Assembly (NCBI RefSeq): GCF_014041995.1
Contig: NZ_CP059492.1
Location: 1,178,001 to 1,242,000 of the forward strand
DNA: 64,000 bases
Reading direction: 5' to 3'
Source: Changpingibacter yushuensis
GTDB taxonomy: Bacteria > Actinomycetota > Actinomycetes > Actinomycetales > Actinomycetaceae
Shown: in pieces, positions 35,559 to 44,850 of the stretch
Layout of the letters: each line of letters begins with the position of its first letter
Position numbering within the stretch: the stretch's first letter is position 1
Notes under the pieces: generated by a model
Database searches by the model: none
What the model was told of the DNA's origin: nothing
Seen by the model: only the letters and a program-made list of their open reading frames with translations
Position numbers and translations under genes: made by a program

Positions 35559-37076
35559 ATGCAGAAGACCCTCACCGTGGGCAAGCCGTGGTGCGTGATC
35601 CTTTTGTTCGCGCTACCGCTCATGCTGGGCAACGTTGTCCAGCAGCTCTATCAGGTGGTCGATGCCATGGTGGTTGGCCAGCACCTCGGTGTGGATGCTC
35701 TGGCTGCGGTGGGCACCACGAGTGGGCTTCTCTTTCTCCTGACGGGATTTGCGTGGGGGACTGCGAGCGGTCTTGCCATCCCAACAGCTCAAGCTTTTGG
35801 CGCTGGCGACTACGCGGCTGTGCGCCGTTCGGTGGCCGCAGGCACCGTGCTTGCTGGCGCTATCAGCATCGCGATCACTGCGATCGGCACTTTCTTCGCG
35901 CGTGACCTTCTGGTCTTGCTTCAGACGCCTGAATCGTTGCTGGATGAAGCTACAGTCTTTGCCACCGTCACCTTTGCGGGATCGGTGGCCACAATGTTCT
36001 TCAACTACCTGTCCTCGATTATTCGTGCGATCGGTGATTCCCGCACGCCACTCATCTTCCTTGTCATTGCATGCTTCGTAAACATGGGTCTGGTGGTGGG
36101 CCTCGTTGGATTCGCCGGACTTGGCGTGGGTGGTGCTGCGGCCTCGACAATGGCTGCTCAGATTCTCTCTGTGATTCTCTGCTTCGTGTACTTGCGCCGC
36201 TCGATTCCGGTGTTGCGCGTTAAGCGCGAGGATTGGCGGCCTGGAATGAAGGAGATCGGCCGTCATCTTCAGATCGGTTTACCGATGGGTTTCCAGGCTT
36301 CGATTATCGCAATCGGTGCACTGGCCGTTCAGATCCGGCTAAATACGATTGGCGAAGACGCAGTTGCGGCATACACCACGGCCGCCCGCCTCGATGGTTT
36401 GGCCGTAGGTATCCTCAATTCTATCGGGATTGCCGTCTCTACTTTCGTTGCGCAAAACTACGGCGCAGGGCTGTTCAGTCGGATCTTGGTGGGTGTACGG
36501 GACGCTCGCCGGATCTCCATCGGCATCGCACTGGCGATGGCAGCTATCTTGATTACCGCAGGTGATCCGATCATCCGTGGTTTTGTGGGTTCTGGCAGCG
36601 ACGACGTCGTCGCCATGGCTCACGAATACCTTGTGGTCAACGGTTCCCTCTACTTCTTGCTTGGAATTCTATTTGTCACGCGAGCTGGCCTTCAGGGCAT
36701 GGGAGATACGCTGATCCCCACTATCAGTGGAATTCTGGAACTGAGTATGCGCATCGTGGCTGCCGTAGTTCTGGGCGGAATCTTCGGGTTCGTCGGCATT
36801 ATCTGGGATAACCCGTTGGCATGGTTTGGCGCGTTGCTTATCCTGTTGCCTTCATGGATGTCAGCCAAGAAGAAACTCAAGGCGCGTGCGGCTAACGAGC
36901 CGTTGATTGGTGATGGCTCTAATGAGAGCCGTGGCACCGCACAGGAGCTGGGCTCACAGCTGAGTGAGGCGCCCATGGCATTGGTGGCAGAGGAATCTGA
37001 CCTAGCTAGCGATGTGCGCGAAGCGGCACCTAGCGAAGCCATTCTGGAACCGTATGGGGACGCCTTGGTGAAGTAG
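35559..37076 (+). CDS. MATE-family efflux transporter
   Basis: 505 residues from the ATG after TTGGAG (11 bp spacing); in-frame upstream codons give an unrelated leader. Twelve membrane helices in two repeats; the first begins LFALPLMLGNVVQQLYQVVDAMVVGQHLGVDALAAVGTT, a MATE hallmark, and the second repeat repeats LQIGLPMGFQASIIAIGALAVQ. The C-terminal 60 residues are a hydrophilic extension rich in Glu, Ser and Ala, longer than usual. It exports cationic drugs or metabolites with Na+ or H+. It is monocistronic, ending at a strong shared terminator. Confidence 0.94.
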   Translation: MQKTLTVGKPWCVILLFALPLMLGNVVQQLYQVVDAMVVGQHLGVDALAAVGTTSGLLFLLTGFAWGTASGLAIPTAQAFGAGDYAAVRRSVAAGTVLAGAISIAITAIGTFFARDLLVLLQTPESLLDEATVFATVTFAGSVATMFFNYLSSIIRAIGDSRTPLIFLVIACFVNMGLVVGLVGFAGLGVGGAAASTMAAQILSVILCFVYLRRSIPVLRVKREDWRPGMKEIGRHLQIGLPMGFQASIIAIGALAVQIRLNTIGEDAVAAYTTAARLDGLAVGILNSIGIAVSTFVAQNYGAGLFSRILVGVRDARRISIGIALAMAAILITAGDPIIRGFVGSGSDDVVAMAHEYLVVNGSLYFLLGILFVTRAGLQGMGDTLIPTISGILELSMRIVAAVVLGGIFGFVGIIWDNPLAWFGALLILLPSWMSAKKKLKARAANEPLIGDGSNESRGTAQELGSQLSEAPMALVAEESDLASDVREAAPSEAILEPYGDALVK

Positions 37077-37157
37077 CCATGCACACGAGATAGCGAGCTT
37101 TGCTCGGCCGCATCCGTGCCCGGCAACTTCCAGTCGTGCGAACTTCCCTCCAGACAC

Positions 37158-37202
37158 AAAACGACGACAGCGCTAGGATTCCCGTAGCGCTGTCGTCGTT
37201 TT
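37158..37202. terminator. Bidirectional terminator between MATE gene and metE
   Basis: A perfect 18-bp stem (AAAACGACGACAGCGCTA at 37158-37175 and its complement at 37185-37202) with a 9-base loop. It has A-runs and T-runs at its ends on both strands, and it lies between convergent genes. Confidence 0.9.
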
Positions 37203-37243
37203 ATCTTTGCCAGTATCAGTACCTGATCAGTGGTGCTGACGCA

Positions 37244-39571
37244 TCAGCGAGTTGAAGCGGCGGCAATCCGGTTCCGCACTGCAGTAGCCGCTGCCACGAG
37301 GTTCTCCAGGGTGGCTAGGGTTTCCGGGTAATCTCGGGTCTTCAGCCCGCAATCTGGGTTGATCCAGAGCCGGTTGGTCGGGACCGTGTTCTCTGCCAAA
37401 CTGATGAGCTCAATCAACTCATCCGTGCTTGGTACTCGCGGTGAGTGGATGTCCCATACGCCAGGGCCCACCGCCCGGCCGAACCCGTGAACGGCAAGCT
37501 CTGGGATGAGTTCCATTCGTGAACGAGCGGCTTCGATGGATGTGACGTCCGCATCCAGCGCATCAATGGCATCGAGAATCTGGCCAAACTCGGAGTAGCA
37601 CAGATGGGTGTGAATCTGAGTTTCAGGGCGCACGCCGGAAGTAGCAGCGCGGAATGAGGAAACTGACCAATCGAGGTAGGCGGCGTGCTTCGTGGCGTCC
37701 AGCGGCAGCAACTCGCGCAGTGCGGGTTCGTCCACCTGGATTACCGCAGTGCCTGCCTCTTCGAGCTCGGCAATCTCTTCACGAAGCGCGAGTGCGATCT
37801 GATCGGCAGATTCAGAAAGTGGAATATCGATCCGCGGGAAGGACCACGCCAAGATTGTCACTGGACCTGTCAGCATTCCCTTAACGGGCTTGTCCGTCAG
37901 TGACTGGGCAAAGGTTGTCCATTCCACCGAAAGCGGTATGGAACGGGCAACGTCACCCCATTGGATAGATGGGCGGGTGCAACGGGAACCGTATGACTGT
38001 ACCCAACCATTGCGGGTGGCGGCGAAGCCATCGAGCTGCTCGGCAAAGTACTGAACCATGTCATTTCGCTCGGGTTCGCCATGCACCAATACGTCCAGCC
38101 CAAGATCCTCCTGCAAGGCGATGACGTGCCTGACCTCTTCGCGAATTCGTTCAGTGTACTCGGCGTGATTGATTCGACCTGCCACCAGGTCTGCGCGGGC
38201 CTTGCGAATAGAAGCAGTTTGAGGGAACGAACCAATGGTTGTGGTGGGCAGTGAGGGAAGCCCAAGGGCCGCCGTCTGGAGGGGTTCACGTTCGCTGAAC
38301 GGTACGCGAGTACGCGCGGCATCATCCAGAGCACCAACACGGTCACGAACTTCGGGCAACACAACCCCCGCAGCTTGTTTGCGCTTGTCAAGAACCAGTG
38401 TTGCCTCAGCAACCTCGCGAGCAATGGCGTCCCAACCCTGTTCCAGTCCGCGAGCTAAGGTGACTACCTCACCCACCTTCTGGTCTGCAAAAGCCAACCA
38501 GCTGTGCAAATTGGCATCAAGCTCAGGATCCTCCCATGTCTCGAGTGCCGTATCGTGTGGCACGTGCTGGAGGGAGTTGGTAGTTGCCACGGCAAGGCTG
38601 GCGGGCGCCAAATCTTGTGCGGCACGCAGAACACGTTCTGCGCGGGCTAGGTCTGTGCGCCAGACGTTTCTGCCATCCACAACACCAGCCACAAGAGTGG
38701 TAGAAGAGAGGTCTACGCTGCCCGGATCGGGCAATTCGCCGCGAACGAGATCTAGCTGCACGGCCTCAACTCCGCTTCGCACAATTGCGGGCAGGGCAGC
38801 GCGTCCGTCGCCGTAGGGCAGGGTCACCAGAATCTCGGGCCGCGCTGGTGCCGCTACGAGCTTCTTCCAGGCCTCCTCGGCCACAGCAATGAGCTCGGAA
38901 CGCGGGGTTGCGAGGTTGTCGGTCACCAAAGCGGGTTCGTCAAACTGAACCCACGGCACTCCCGCACCAGCAAGATGGATGAGCAAGTCCTGATATGCGG
39001 CGACGACGTCGTCGATCCGAGAAAGTGGCGACCATCCTTCGGGAGCGCCTTCGGCCGCCTTGGCAAGTGCCACATACGTAACCGGACCCACCAGGACCGG
39101 GCGTGTCACCCAACCCCAATCCGACGCGCTGGCCCAACGGTTTACTACGGAGGTATCGGCGTAGCCGATTGGCGTATCGGGGCCGATCTCAGGAACCAGG
39201 TAGTGGTAGTTCGTGTCGAACCACTTGGTCATCTCGAGCGGTGGCGCATCTTGGGTGCCGCGCGCCAAAGCGAAATACAGCTCCACAGCATCTCCACTGA
39301 ACCGTTGTGGGATTGCGCCGAGCAATACGGTCGCGTCGAGCACGTGGTCGTACAGGGTGGAAGAATCGGGGATCGCTCCAATGGAGGAGTTCAACCCGAG
39401 CTCACTGAGCCGTTCGAAGGTCTGACGGCGCAAAACATCTGTGCTCGCCAACAGCTGTGGCGCTGTTGTGCGGCCTGCCCAGAAGGATTCGAGCGCTCGC
39501 TTGAGCTCGCGGTTTCGCCCAATTCGGGGATAGCCAAGGATCGTGGCCGTGGGAAAGGTGGAGCTAGACAT
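37244..39571 (-). CDS. metE: Cobalamin-independent methionine synthase
   Basis: 775 residues from the ATG giving [28 protein letters not shown], with GGAAG 7 bp upstream; an upstream in-frame codon adds 14 residues. The N-terminal domain begins with the typical GYPRIG motif. The C-terminal domain has [12 protein letters not shown]-like VIQVDEPAL (about 610), and zinc ligands in HTHLCYSEF (His and Cys, about 660) and NPDCGLKTR (Cys, about 745). It transfers a methyl group from 5-methyltetrahydropteroyltri-glutamate to homocysteine. The methyl donor comes from MetF, encoded just upstream on the same strand. Confidence 0.97.
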   Translation of the reverse strand: MSSSTFPTATILGYPRIGRNRELKRALESFWAGRTTAPQLLASTDVLRRQTFERLSELGLNSSIGAIPDSSTLYDHVLDATVLLGAIPQRFSGDAVELYFALARGTQDAPPLEMTKWFDTNYHYLVPEIGPDTPIGYADTSVVNRWASASDWGWVTRPVLVGPVTYVALAKAAEGAPEGWSPLSRIDDVVAAYQDLLIHLAGAGVPWVQFDEPALVTDNLATPRSELIAVAEEAWKKLVAAPARPEILVTLPYGDGRAALPAIVRSGVEAVQLDLVRGELPDPGSVDLSSTTLVAGVVDGRNVWRTDLARAERVLRAAQDLAPASLAVATTNSLQHVPHDTALETWEDPELDANLHSWLAFADQKVGEVVTLARGLEQGWDAIAREVAEATLVLDKRKQAAGVVLPEVRDRVGALDDAARTRVPFSEREPLQTAALGLPSLPTTTIGSFPQTASIRKARADLVAGRINHAEYTERIREEVRHVIALQEDLGLDVLVHGEPERNDMVQYFAEQLDGFAATRNGWVQSYGSRCTRPSIQWGDVARSIPLSVEWTTFAQSLTDKPVKGMLTGPVTILAWSFPRIDIPLSESADQIALALREEIAELEEAGTAVIQVDEPALRELLPLDATKHAAYLDWSVSSFRAATSGVRPETQIHTHLCYSEFGQILDAIDALDADVTSIEAARSRMELIPELAVHGFGRAVGPGVWDIHSPRVPSTDELIELISLAENTVPTNRLWINPDCGLKTRDYPETLATLENLVAAATAVRNRIAAASTR

Positions 39572-39795
39572 GGTGGTTTCTTCCTGTGGCACCGAAGCGC
39601 CGGACGTGGCCACGGGTGTGGCGGGAGGTATTGGTATGGCCCACGAGGTCGCGCCGGGGGTGATGGCAGATCCGTCTGGGAAAAGTCGAACTAGGAGTGT
39701 GGCGCCGCTTGAGGGATGTCAAGCGCGCCGCAAGCGGATTGAAGAGCGGATTGAGGAATGGTATTTCACGGGCATGGGCGGTCATGGCAGAAGTG

Positions 39796-40728
39796 TCAGG
39801 AGGACGGAGCCAGTTCGCTGAAACTGGCAAGGATGTCCAATGCCGGGCGGGATTGGTTGAACGTGTACACATGGACTCCTGGTGAACCCGCATCGAGCAC
39901 CTCACGCACTAAACGCTGCCCGTGGGCAATCCCGCGTGTGTAGGCCTCTTCTTCCGAGCCTGCAGATGTGAGGTCGTGAAGAATCGAATCGGGTACGCCT
40001 ACCGAAGTTAGTTGGGACATACGTTCAAGGCGAGTGGCGCTTGTTGGAGGCAGAATGCCCGCCATGATGGGAATGGTGACGCCATAGCTGCGCGCACGCT
40101 CCACAAAGGAAATGTACGTTTCGGACTCGAAGAAGAGCTGAGTTATGGCGAAACTGGCACCGGCCGCTTGCTTGACGAGTAATCGTTCGATCTCCTGGAG
40201 CGGTGATGTTCCCGCTGCAGGATTTCCGGCAGGGAAGGCAGCAACAGCGATTGTGAGCGGCTTAAATGCGCTGCGCAAGGCTGCGCCGGGGTCGCGGGCA
40301 ATGCGTTCGGTCTCGATTGCGCGGATCAGCGTTACCAGTTCGGTGGCTGACGCCACGCCGTCAGGAGCCGGCCGCCATCCCGGGTCATTGGCAGGAGGAT
40401 CGCCACGCAGTGCAAGGAATGTCCGTACACCTGCATCGAGGTAGGAGGAAATGACGCGTGCGATCTCTGTGCGATCCGCACCAACGCACGTCAGGTGTGC
40501 AATGGGCTGGATCGGAGTATCGCGAACCAACGTCCGCACCACGTGGCGTGCGGTGGACTTGTCCTTGCCTGCCGCGCCGTAGGTTACCGAAAGAAAATCG
40601 GGATCTGCCTCCAATAGCCGGTGCACTGTGTTCCAGAAGCGTGGCTCGACATCAGCGGATCGGGGAGGCATGACCTCAAATGAGAGCATGCGCTCGCATC
40701 GGTTGAGGGAATCAGGGCTACTGCTCAC
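39796..40728 (-). CDS. metF: Methylenetetrahydrofolate reductase
   Basis: 310 residues if it starts at the GTG overlapping the leader ORF; an internal ATG 39 bp later (MLSFEVMPPRSAD) is also where homology begins. The TIM barrel shows FEVMPPRS (the FEFFPPK motif), SVTYGAAG, HLTCVGADRTEI and FAITQLFFESETYISFVERA. It reduces 5,10-methylene-tetrahydrofolate to 5-methyl-tetrahydrofolate with FADH2. No Shine-Dalgarno sequence precedes the GTG; a hairpin does. It lies 224 bp upstream of metE in the same direction, so the two enzymes act in sequence. Confidence 0.94.
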   Translation of the reverse strand: MSSSPDSLNRCERMLSFEVMPPRSADVEPRFWNTVHRLLEADPDFLSVTYGAAGKDKSTARHVVRTLVRDTPIQPIAHLTCVGADRTEIARVISSYLDAGVRTFLALRGDPPANDPGWRPAPDGVASATELVTLIRAIETERIARDPGAALRSAFKPLTIAVAAFPAGNPAAGTSPLQEIERLLVKQAAGASFAITQLFFESETYISFVERARSYGVTIPIMAGILPPTSATRLERMSQLTSVGVPDSILHDLTSAGSEEEAYTRGIAHGQRLVREVLDAGSPGVHVYTFNQSRPALDILASFSELAPSS

Positions 40729-40849
40729 TTCGCACCGCCGAACAAGGCGGTGCGCCCTCCTGAGTGCGCATGGAGATCATTGGGCTCGACATTCGGCAAT
40801 CCCCGGCGATGGTGAAACGGATGGAGTCGGTGAAGGTGTTGTTCGACAT
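40718..40849 (-). CDS. Putative 43-residue leader peptide of metF
   Basis: A frame of 43 codons with an excellent ribosome binding site (AAGGAGG, about 7 bp before the ATG), which metF itself lacks. The peptide contains four methionines, three in the short run CRMSSPMISM, and ends Q-stop. The stop overlaps the metF GTG start (GTGAGCAGTAG), so a translating ribosome would reach the metF start directly. The peptide is probably a regulatory upstream ORF sensing methionyl-tRNA or simply coupling translation. No family is recognised. Confidence 0.5.
   Translation of the reverse strand: MSNNTFTDSIRFTIAGDCRMSSPMISMRTQEGAPPCSAVRSEQ
40731..40754 (-). promoter_or_regulatory. Hairpin covering the metF translation start region
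   Basis: CGCACCGCC (40731-40739) and GGCGGTGCG (40746-40754) form a 9-bp GC-rich stem with a 6-base loop, ending 2 bp before the metF GTG. It sits inside the leader ORF. A ribosome finishing that ORF would unfold it, which fits translational coupling. Confidence 0.5.
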
Positions 40850-40932
40850 GTGCGTTTCCTCCTTGTCACAGGCATTGCATTCGAGCCGGGTGGGTCCTTC
40901 CTGAGAAGGTCCCACATTGGGTATTCAGTCAA

Positions 40933-40960
40933 ACCGGTTGTCATCGTAAACTGACCGGTT
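40933..40960 (-). promoter_or_regulatory. Paired ACCGGTT boxes upstream of the metF leader
   Basis: ACCGGTT occurs at 40933-40939 and 40954-40960, 21 bp apart (two helical turns). Each contains the palindrome ACCGGT. They lie about 90-110 bp before the leader ORF start, in promoter position, and may bind a regulator of methionine genes. Confidence 0.35.
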
Positions 40961-41018
40961 CTCGCACATCCTATGGATGCTGGGGCGTTCCCGCCCATGT
41001 GTGTCTATATATGAGATG

Positions 41019-41053
41019 AGGGAGTGGGCAACACTGAGTATCGCCCACTCCCT
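41019..41053 (-). terminator. Terminator after metQ
   Basis: AGGGAGTGGGC (41019-41029) and GCCCACTCCCT (41043-41053) form an 11-bp stem 6 bp beyond the metQ stop on the minus strand. The U-run is weak. Confidence 0.7.
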
Positions 41054-41058
41054 ATCGA

Positions 41059-41898
41059 TCAGAACGCTGGAATAACTTCTCCGTCTGGCCAGGTCTCGGT
41101 GATGTATTCTGCGACTTCCTGGGAGTGCAGGAGCTCATCGAGCTTCTTCACCGCAGTGATGGTTGCGGCATCAGATTCGCTGTTCCACACGAGAACGTTG
41201 GAGTACGGGTTATCTTCACCGGACTCGAGGTAGATGGCGTCCTTGGAAGGAGTCAGGCCATTCTCGAGTGCGTAGTTGCCGTTGATGATAGCGATGTCAA
41301 CATCAGGAAGCAGCTTGGCAACAGCCGGAGCTTCAGCCTCTTGGAAGGTGATGTTCTTCGGGTTGTCCGCAATGTCGTAGATGGTCGGGGCATCGACGTC
41401 GTCGAGCGTAATGATGCCGTTGGTAGCCAGAAGATCGAGTGCGCGAGCTTGGTTGGACGGATCGTTCGTGATTGCGACAACTGCGTTATCCGGAAGATCG
41501 TCCAAGCTGGTGATCTTGTCGGAGTAGACGCCGTAGGGCTCGATGTGGATTCCGGCGCCGTGATCAAATGTGTAGCCCTTCTCAGCGATCTCCGTCTCGA
41601 GGTAGGGAAGATGCTGGAAGTAGTTTGCGTCGATCTCCTTCGAGTCGAGCGCAACGTTTGGCTGCACGTAGTCCTGATATTCAGTGATCTCAATATTCAG
41701 GCCAGCATCAGCAGCAAGGTTGTCCTGAACGAACTGAAGGATCTGAGCGTGGGGAACCGGGGAGGCGCCCACGACGATCGTCGTTACTGCATCGGAGGAT
41801 TCTGATGTTGAGTCCGAACTGGAATCGTTCGAAGAGCACGCCGAAAGGGCAAGTGCGCAAACGGCTGCGAGGGCAGCAATGGAGCGGAAACGCTTCAT
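41059..41898 (-). CDS. metQ: Methionine ABC transporter, substrate-binding lipoprotein
   Basis: 279 residues from the ATG giving MKRFRSIAALAAVCALALSACSSN, a lipoprotein signal with lipobox LSAC (Cys about 21). The mature protein shows the NLPA/MetQ marks: PHAQILQFVQDNLAADAGLNIEITEYQDYVQPN, then NYFQHLPYLE, AIINGNYALENGL and NVLVWN. It binds D- or L-methionine outside the cell and delivers it to MetI. It is the last gene of metN-metI-metQ, which is controlled by a SAM riboswitch. Confidence 0.97.
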   Translation of the reverse strand: MKRFRSIAALAAVCALALSACSSNDSSSDSTSESSDAVTTIVVGASPVPHAQILQFVQDNLAADAGLNIEITEYQDYVQPNVALDSKEIDANYFQHLPYLETEIAEKGYTFDHGAGIHIEPYGVYSDKITSLDDLPDNAVVAITNDPSNQARALDLLATNGIITLDDVDAPTIYDIADNPKNITFQEAEAPAVAKLLPDVDIAIINGNYALENGLTPSKDAIYLESGEDNPYSNVLVWNSESDAATITAVKKLDELLHSQEVAEYITETWPDGEVIPAF

Positions 41899-41993
41899 GA
41901 TAAATGGGTCCTTTGTATTCGTGGTTTTGTGTGGATGGTGCTGTGGCACAGGTTCACAAGGACCTTGTGAACCTGAACCCGGCTGGTAGCGCC

Positions 41994-42701
41994 TCAGCGG
42001 TGGTCTACCAGCCGGCTAAGCATGTCGCCAGCAAGTTGGATGACGTTCACAATTACGACTATGACCACAACGAGGATCACAAGAACATCTGCCATTGGGC
42101 GGTAGTAGCCGTAGTTAATGGCCATCTGCCCAAGTCCGCCGCCACCAACGGCGCCCGCCATAGCGGAGTAGCCGACCAAGGTAATGATGAGAATAGTGGC
42201 CGACTGAATGAGTGCTGGCATTGCTTCGCGAACCAGTACACCGCTGAGAATTCGAGACCGCGAGGCGCCCATCATCTGCGCTGCCTCTACTTTGCCTTGT
42301 TCGACTCCGGTGAGGTTCGATTCAACGAGGCGCGCGAAGTAGGGAATTGCGGCAATGGTGAGGGGCACCGTGGCGCCCAGCCAACCTGTAGCTGACCCAA
42401 CCACGGCCCGGGTGAGCGGGATCATGACGAACATGAGGATGATGAATGGAATTGAACGTCCCACATTCACAATGAACGCCAACACCTGATACAGCGCGCG
42501 ATTGGGCAGCAGACCTTCCGGCTTGGTTGCTGTCAACACGATACCGATGAGTAGTCCGAAGATAATGGAAAAGAGGCTGGACCAGAACACCATAAGAAGG
42601 GTTTCACCCAAAGCAGGCATGAGGCCCTGCTCAATGATGGGGTTCTGGAACCATGTATCGGCAGCAAGAACTGAAGCGGTGGAAGCAAGTGGCGTGATCA
42701 T
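41994..42701 (-). CDS. metI: Methionine ABC transporter permease
   Basis: 235 residues with five membrane helices. The BPD_transp_1 family signature lies at EAAQMMGASRSRILSGVLVREAMPALIQSA (EAA loop, about 140-170), which contacts MetN. GGGGLGQMAINYGYYRP near the C-terminus is specific to MetI. The start overlaps the metN stop by ATGA. It forms the membrane channel for methionine uptake. Confidence 0.97.
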   Translation of the reverse strand: MITPLASTASVLAADTWFQNPIIEQGLMPALGETLLMVFWSSLFSIIFGLLIGIVLTATKPEGLLPNRALYQVLAFIVNVGRSIPFIILMFVMIPLTRAVVGSATGWLGATVPLTIAAIPYFARLVESNLTGVEQGKVEAAQMMGASRSRILSGVLVREAMPALIQSATILIITLVGYSAMAGAVGGGGLGQMAINYGYYRPMADVLVILVVVIVVIVNVIQLAGDMLSRLVDHR

Positions 42702-43687
42702 GCGGAGCGCACCTCCGCAACAATGCCAGCCTTTGAGAACGAGTCAATGGCTTCGTCTGCCCGGTCAGGATCGAGTGTGAGCGCTAAGCGGGCAACTTGC
42801 ACATTCCCAAGCGTTTCGAACGTTCCTGCGCCAATATCCGCGCCCAGCTCAGCTGCCATGGCCATCACTCGGGACCCAGTTGGTTCGCCTGGACGCGACG
42901 TGAACGCGACATCAATGATCGTCTTTCCGACGACGTCGTCGCGATCAAGCGATGGATTCGGAACGATTTGACGTGCAAGTGGTGAACTGACATCGGATAC
43001 GACTTCGCTGACTGGTCCGCTCGATACGATCCGGCCGTGGTCAAGGAGAGTGACGGAATCACAGATCTTGCGCACGACGCCCATCTCATGAGTGATGATG
43101 AGGACCGTGACACCGTAGGTATCCCTAACCGATTTGAGCAGGCCAAGGATCTGGTCAGTGGTCTCAGTATCCAAAGCGGACGTGGGTTCATCGCACAACA
43201 GAACTGACGGGCTGTCAGCCATAGCACGTGCGATGCCAACACGCTGGCGTTGGCCGCCAGAGAGCTGAGATGGGAAGGAACTGGACCTGTCCGCAATACC
43301 GACGAGCCGCAGCATCTCACCTACGCGATCGCGCGTCTCACCTTTGCTTAGCCCAGCTAGTCGAAGAGGATATGCGATGTTTCCTGCGGCGGTACGGGCA
43401 TCAAGTAGATTTGCGCCCTGAAACACCATGCCGATTGTGCGCCGCGCATCGCGAAGCTCGTTGGCAGGGAGTTCAGAAAGATTGTTGCCATCCACCAAGA
43501 TCGATCCTGAAGAAGGCTTCTCCAATGCAGTGAGGCACCGGATAAGAGTTGACTTGCCTGCGCCGGATTCGCCAACGATTCCATGAATCTCGCCAGAAGG
43601 AACGGTGAGTGAGATGCCGTCAAGCGCGACGACGTCTTCCTCACCACGGCGCGGGTAAACCTTGCGCACGTCCTTCAATTCGATCAT
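42698..43687 (-). CDS. metN: Methionine ABC transporter ATP-binding protein
   Basis: 329 residues. Walker A GESGAGKST (about 39), Q-loop MVFQGANL (about 88), signature LSGGQRQRVGIARAM (about 144), Walker B VLLCDEPTSALD (about 164), H-loop ITHEMGVV (about 199). Residues 250-329 form the NIL regulatory domain, which binds methionine and inhibits transport when the cell is replete. It is the first gene of metNIQ, directly downstream of a SAM riboswitch; ATGGAGG lies before the ATG. Confidence 0.97.
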   Translation of the reverse strand: MIELKDVRKVYPRRGEEDVVALDGISLTVPSGEIHGIVGESGAGKSTLIRCLTALEKPSSGSILVDGNNLSELPANELRDARRTIGMVFQGANLLDARTAAGNIAYPLRLAGLSKGETRDRVGEMLRLVGIADRSSSFPSQLSGGQRQRVGIARAMADSPSVLLCDEPTSALDTETTDQILGLLKSVRDTYGVTVLIITHEMGVVRKICDSVTLLDHGRIVSSGPVSEVVSDVSSPLARQIVPNPSLDRDDVVGKTIIDVAFTSRPGEPTGSRVMAMAAELGADIGAGTFETLGNVQVARLALTLDPDRADEAIDSFSKAGIVAEVRSA

Positions 43688-43703
43688 GTTTCGCCTCCAT
43701 CGA

Positions 43704-43778
43704 TCGTGGCGGAAGCACCCGGCTTACCGGGTTGCTGCAGCTTCTGCGAGCCACGTCTCTCAGCTGCTCTTGATGAAC
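43704..43778 (-). promoter_or_regulatory. SAM riboswitch (S-box type) upstream of metNIQ
   Basis: On the minus strand the leader holds ATCAAGAG (43774-43767), then GAGAGACGTGGCTCGCAGAAG, CAGCAACC and GGGTGCTTCCGCC. This follows the SAM-I consensus AUCAAGAG..GAGGGA..UGGCCC..GAAGCC..GCAACC..GGUGC..UCC. The metN ribosome binding site starts about 15 bp later, so SAM binding probably controls translation, or a terminator not evident here. An SAM-I/IV variant assignment would need a covariance model. Confidence 0.85.
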
Positions 43779-43785
43779 TGATGCT

Positions 43786-44025
43786 AAGCAAACCACGAAA
43801 GGGCCTGAACTACCAAGTGTTTCAAGATGTGACATAAGTCCAACAAGTGGTGGGTGCCACTGCTGTGGTTGCTGGAGTTCGGCTCACCGAGTGCGCGTCA
43901 GCTCCCCGAAATCTGTCCGCACCTTCCTGCAGAATTGCTTCATGGACAGGGAGTTATACGCGCGCCGTCTGCGCGATTATTTGGGAACAAGCCCATTTCA
44001 CATGATCTGTGGTGAGGTGGCACTC
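43786..44025. other. Intergenic region upstream of the metNIQ riboswitch
   Basis: About 240 bp between metNIQ and the DtxR gene end. It should hold the metN promoter. A short + strand frame across it overlaps the DtxR gene and has no family similarity. No clear promoter or repeat is visible. Confidence 0.35.
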
Positions 44026-44796
44026 TTAGGAGATTTCGTCTTCCTCGGAACGATCGATGCTTTGCTCTACCGTGGGCGCAACGATCACCGTTCGGGCCGA
44101 AGTCAATGAGATTCTGGTGGGCTTTCCCTCCACTTGGAGGCTCATCATGCCCACGCCACGGCTCACGGAAAGAACACGGAGTTGTGCGCCGGGTATCAAG
44201 CCCTCGTCCCGCAGGTAGATCAGCACATCAGAATCCTCATCGGAGACCCGTTCAATGATGCCTGTTGCACCAGCCTCAAGCGAAGAAAGCGCGTCGCCTT
44301 CGGGAACAACGAGGTACTCCGAACCGTCGGCGTTTGGAATAACATCCCCATGTGGATCGCGCTTGGGAAAGCCCAGTGCGCCATCCAGCCTCTCAATGAA
44401 CAGATCGGAAACCGCGTGCTCTAGGTGTTCGGCTTCATCGTGTACCTCGTCCCATGTGTAGCCAAAGATCTCAACTAGGCCTGTTTCAAGGAGACGATGA
44501 ATACGAACCATTCGGGCGGCTTGAGCACGCCCAGCATCGGTGAGGGAGATTGCGCCGTAAGGTGCGTGGCGAACAAAGCCGAGCCCCACAAGTTTTCCCA
44601 CGCCTTCAGAGACAGTCGAAGGAGATAGGCCAAGTGTTTTGGCCAGCTCGCCGGATGTGACGGGATGATCCTGCCATTCGCCAAGCTTCCAGATAGCTCG
44701 CAAGTAGTCTTCGCTCGATGCTGTCAGTGCCAATGTGATCCGTTCACTGCTGGTTTCGTCTGTTCGTGGCGGGCTCCCTACATGGGAATCCCACAC
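44026..44796 (-). CDS. DtxR/MntR-family metal-dependent repressor
   Basis: About 256 residues; the start is uncertain. The GTG at 44796 is chosen because a longer frame would begin inside the deoD terminator hairpin; a TTG at 44733 is also possible. The N-terminal helix-turn-helix is VTSGELAKTLGLSPSTVSEGVGKLVGLGFV, followed by the dimerisation and metal-site segment WDEVHDEAEHLEHAVSDLFIERLD with metal-binding His and Glu residues. The C-terminal SH3/FeoA-like domain contains LRDEGLIPGAQLRVLSV. It would repress iron or manganese genes when metal is bound. No metal transporter is adjacent. Confidence 0.88.
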   Translation of the reverse strand: MWDSHVGSPPRTDETSSERITLALTASSEDYLRAIWKLGEWQDHPVTSGELAKTLGLSPSTVSEGVGKLVGLGFVRHAPYGAISLTDAGRAQAARMVRIHRLLETGLVEIFGYTWDEVHDEAEHLEHAVSDLFIERLDGALGFPKRDPHGDVIPNADGSEYLVVPEGDALSSLEAGATGIIERVSDEDSDVLIYLRDEGLIPGAQLRVLSVSRGVGMMSLQVEGKPTRISLTSARTVIVAPTVEQSIDRSEEDEIS

Positions 44797-44815
44797 ACTA
44801 GTCTTGCTGGGAAGA

Positions 44816-44846
44816 GTTGGTCGGGGCAACACGTGCCCCGACCAAC
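44816..44846 (-). terminator. 13-bp perfect hairpin after deoD
   Basis: GTTGGTCGGGGCA (44816-44828) and its complement (44834-44846) with a 5-base loop lie 5 bp past the deoD stop. Likely the deoD terminator, just upstream of the DtxR gene. Confidence 0.8.
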
Positions 44847-44850
44847 CGGG

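Noticed and set aside
43891-44109. Plus-strand frame of 72 codons upstream of metN
   Set aside because: It overlaps the DtxR-family gene on the other strand and shows no family similarity.
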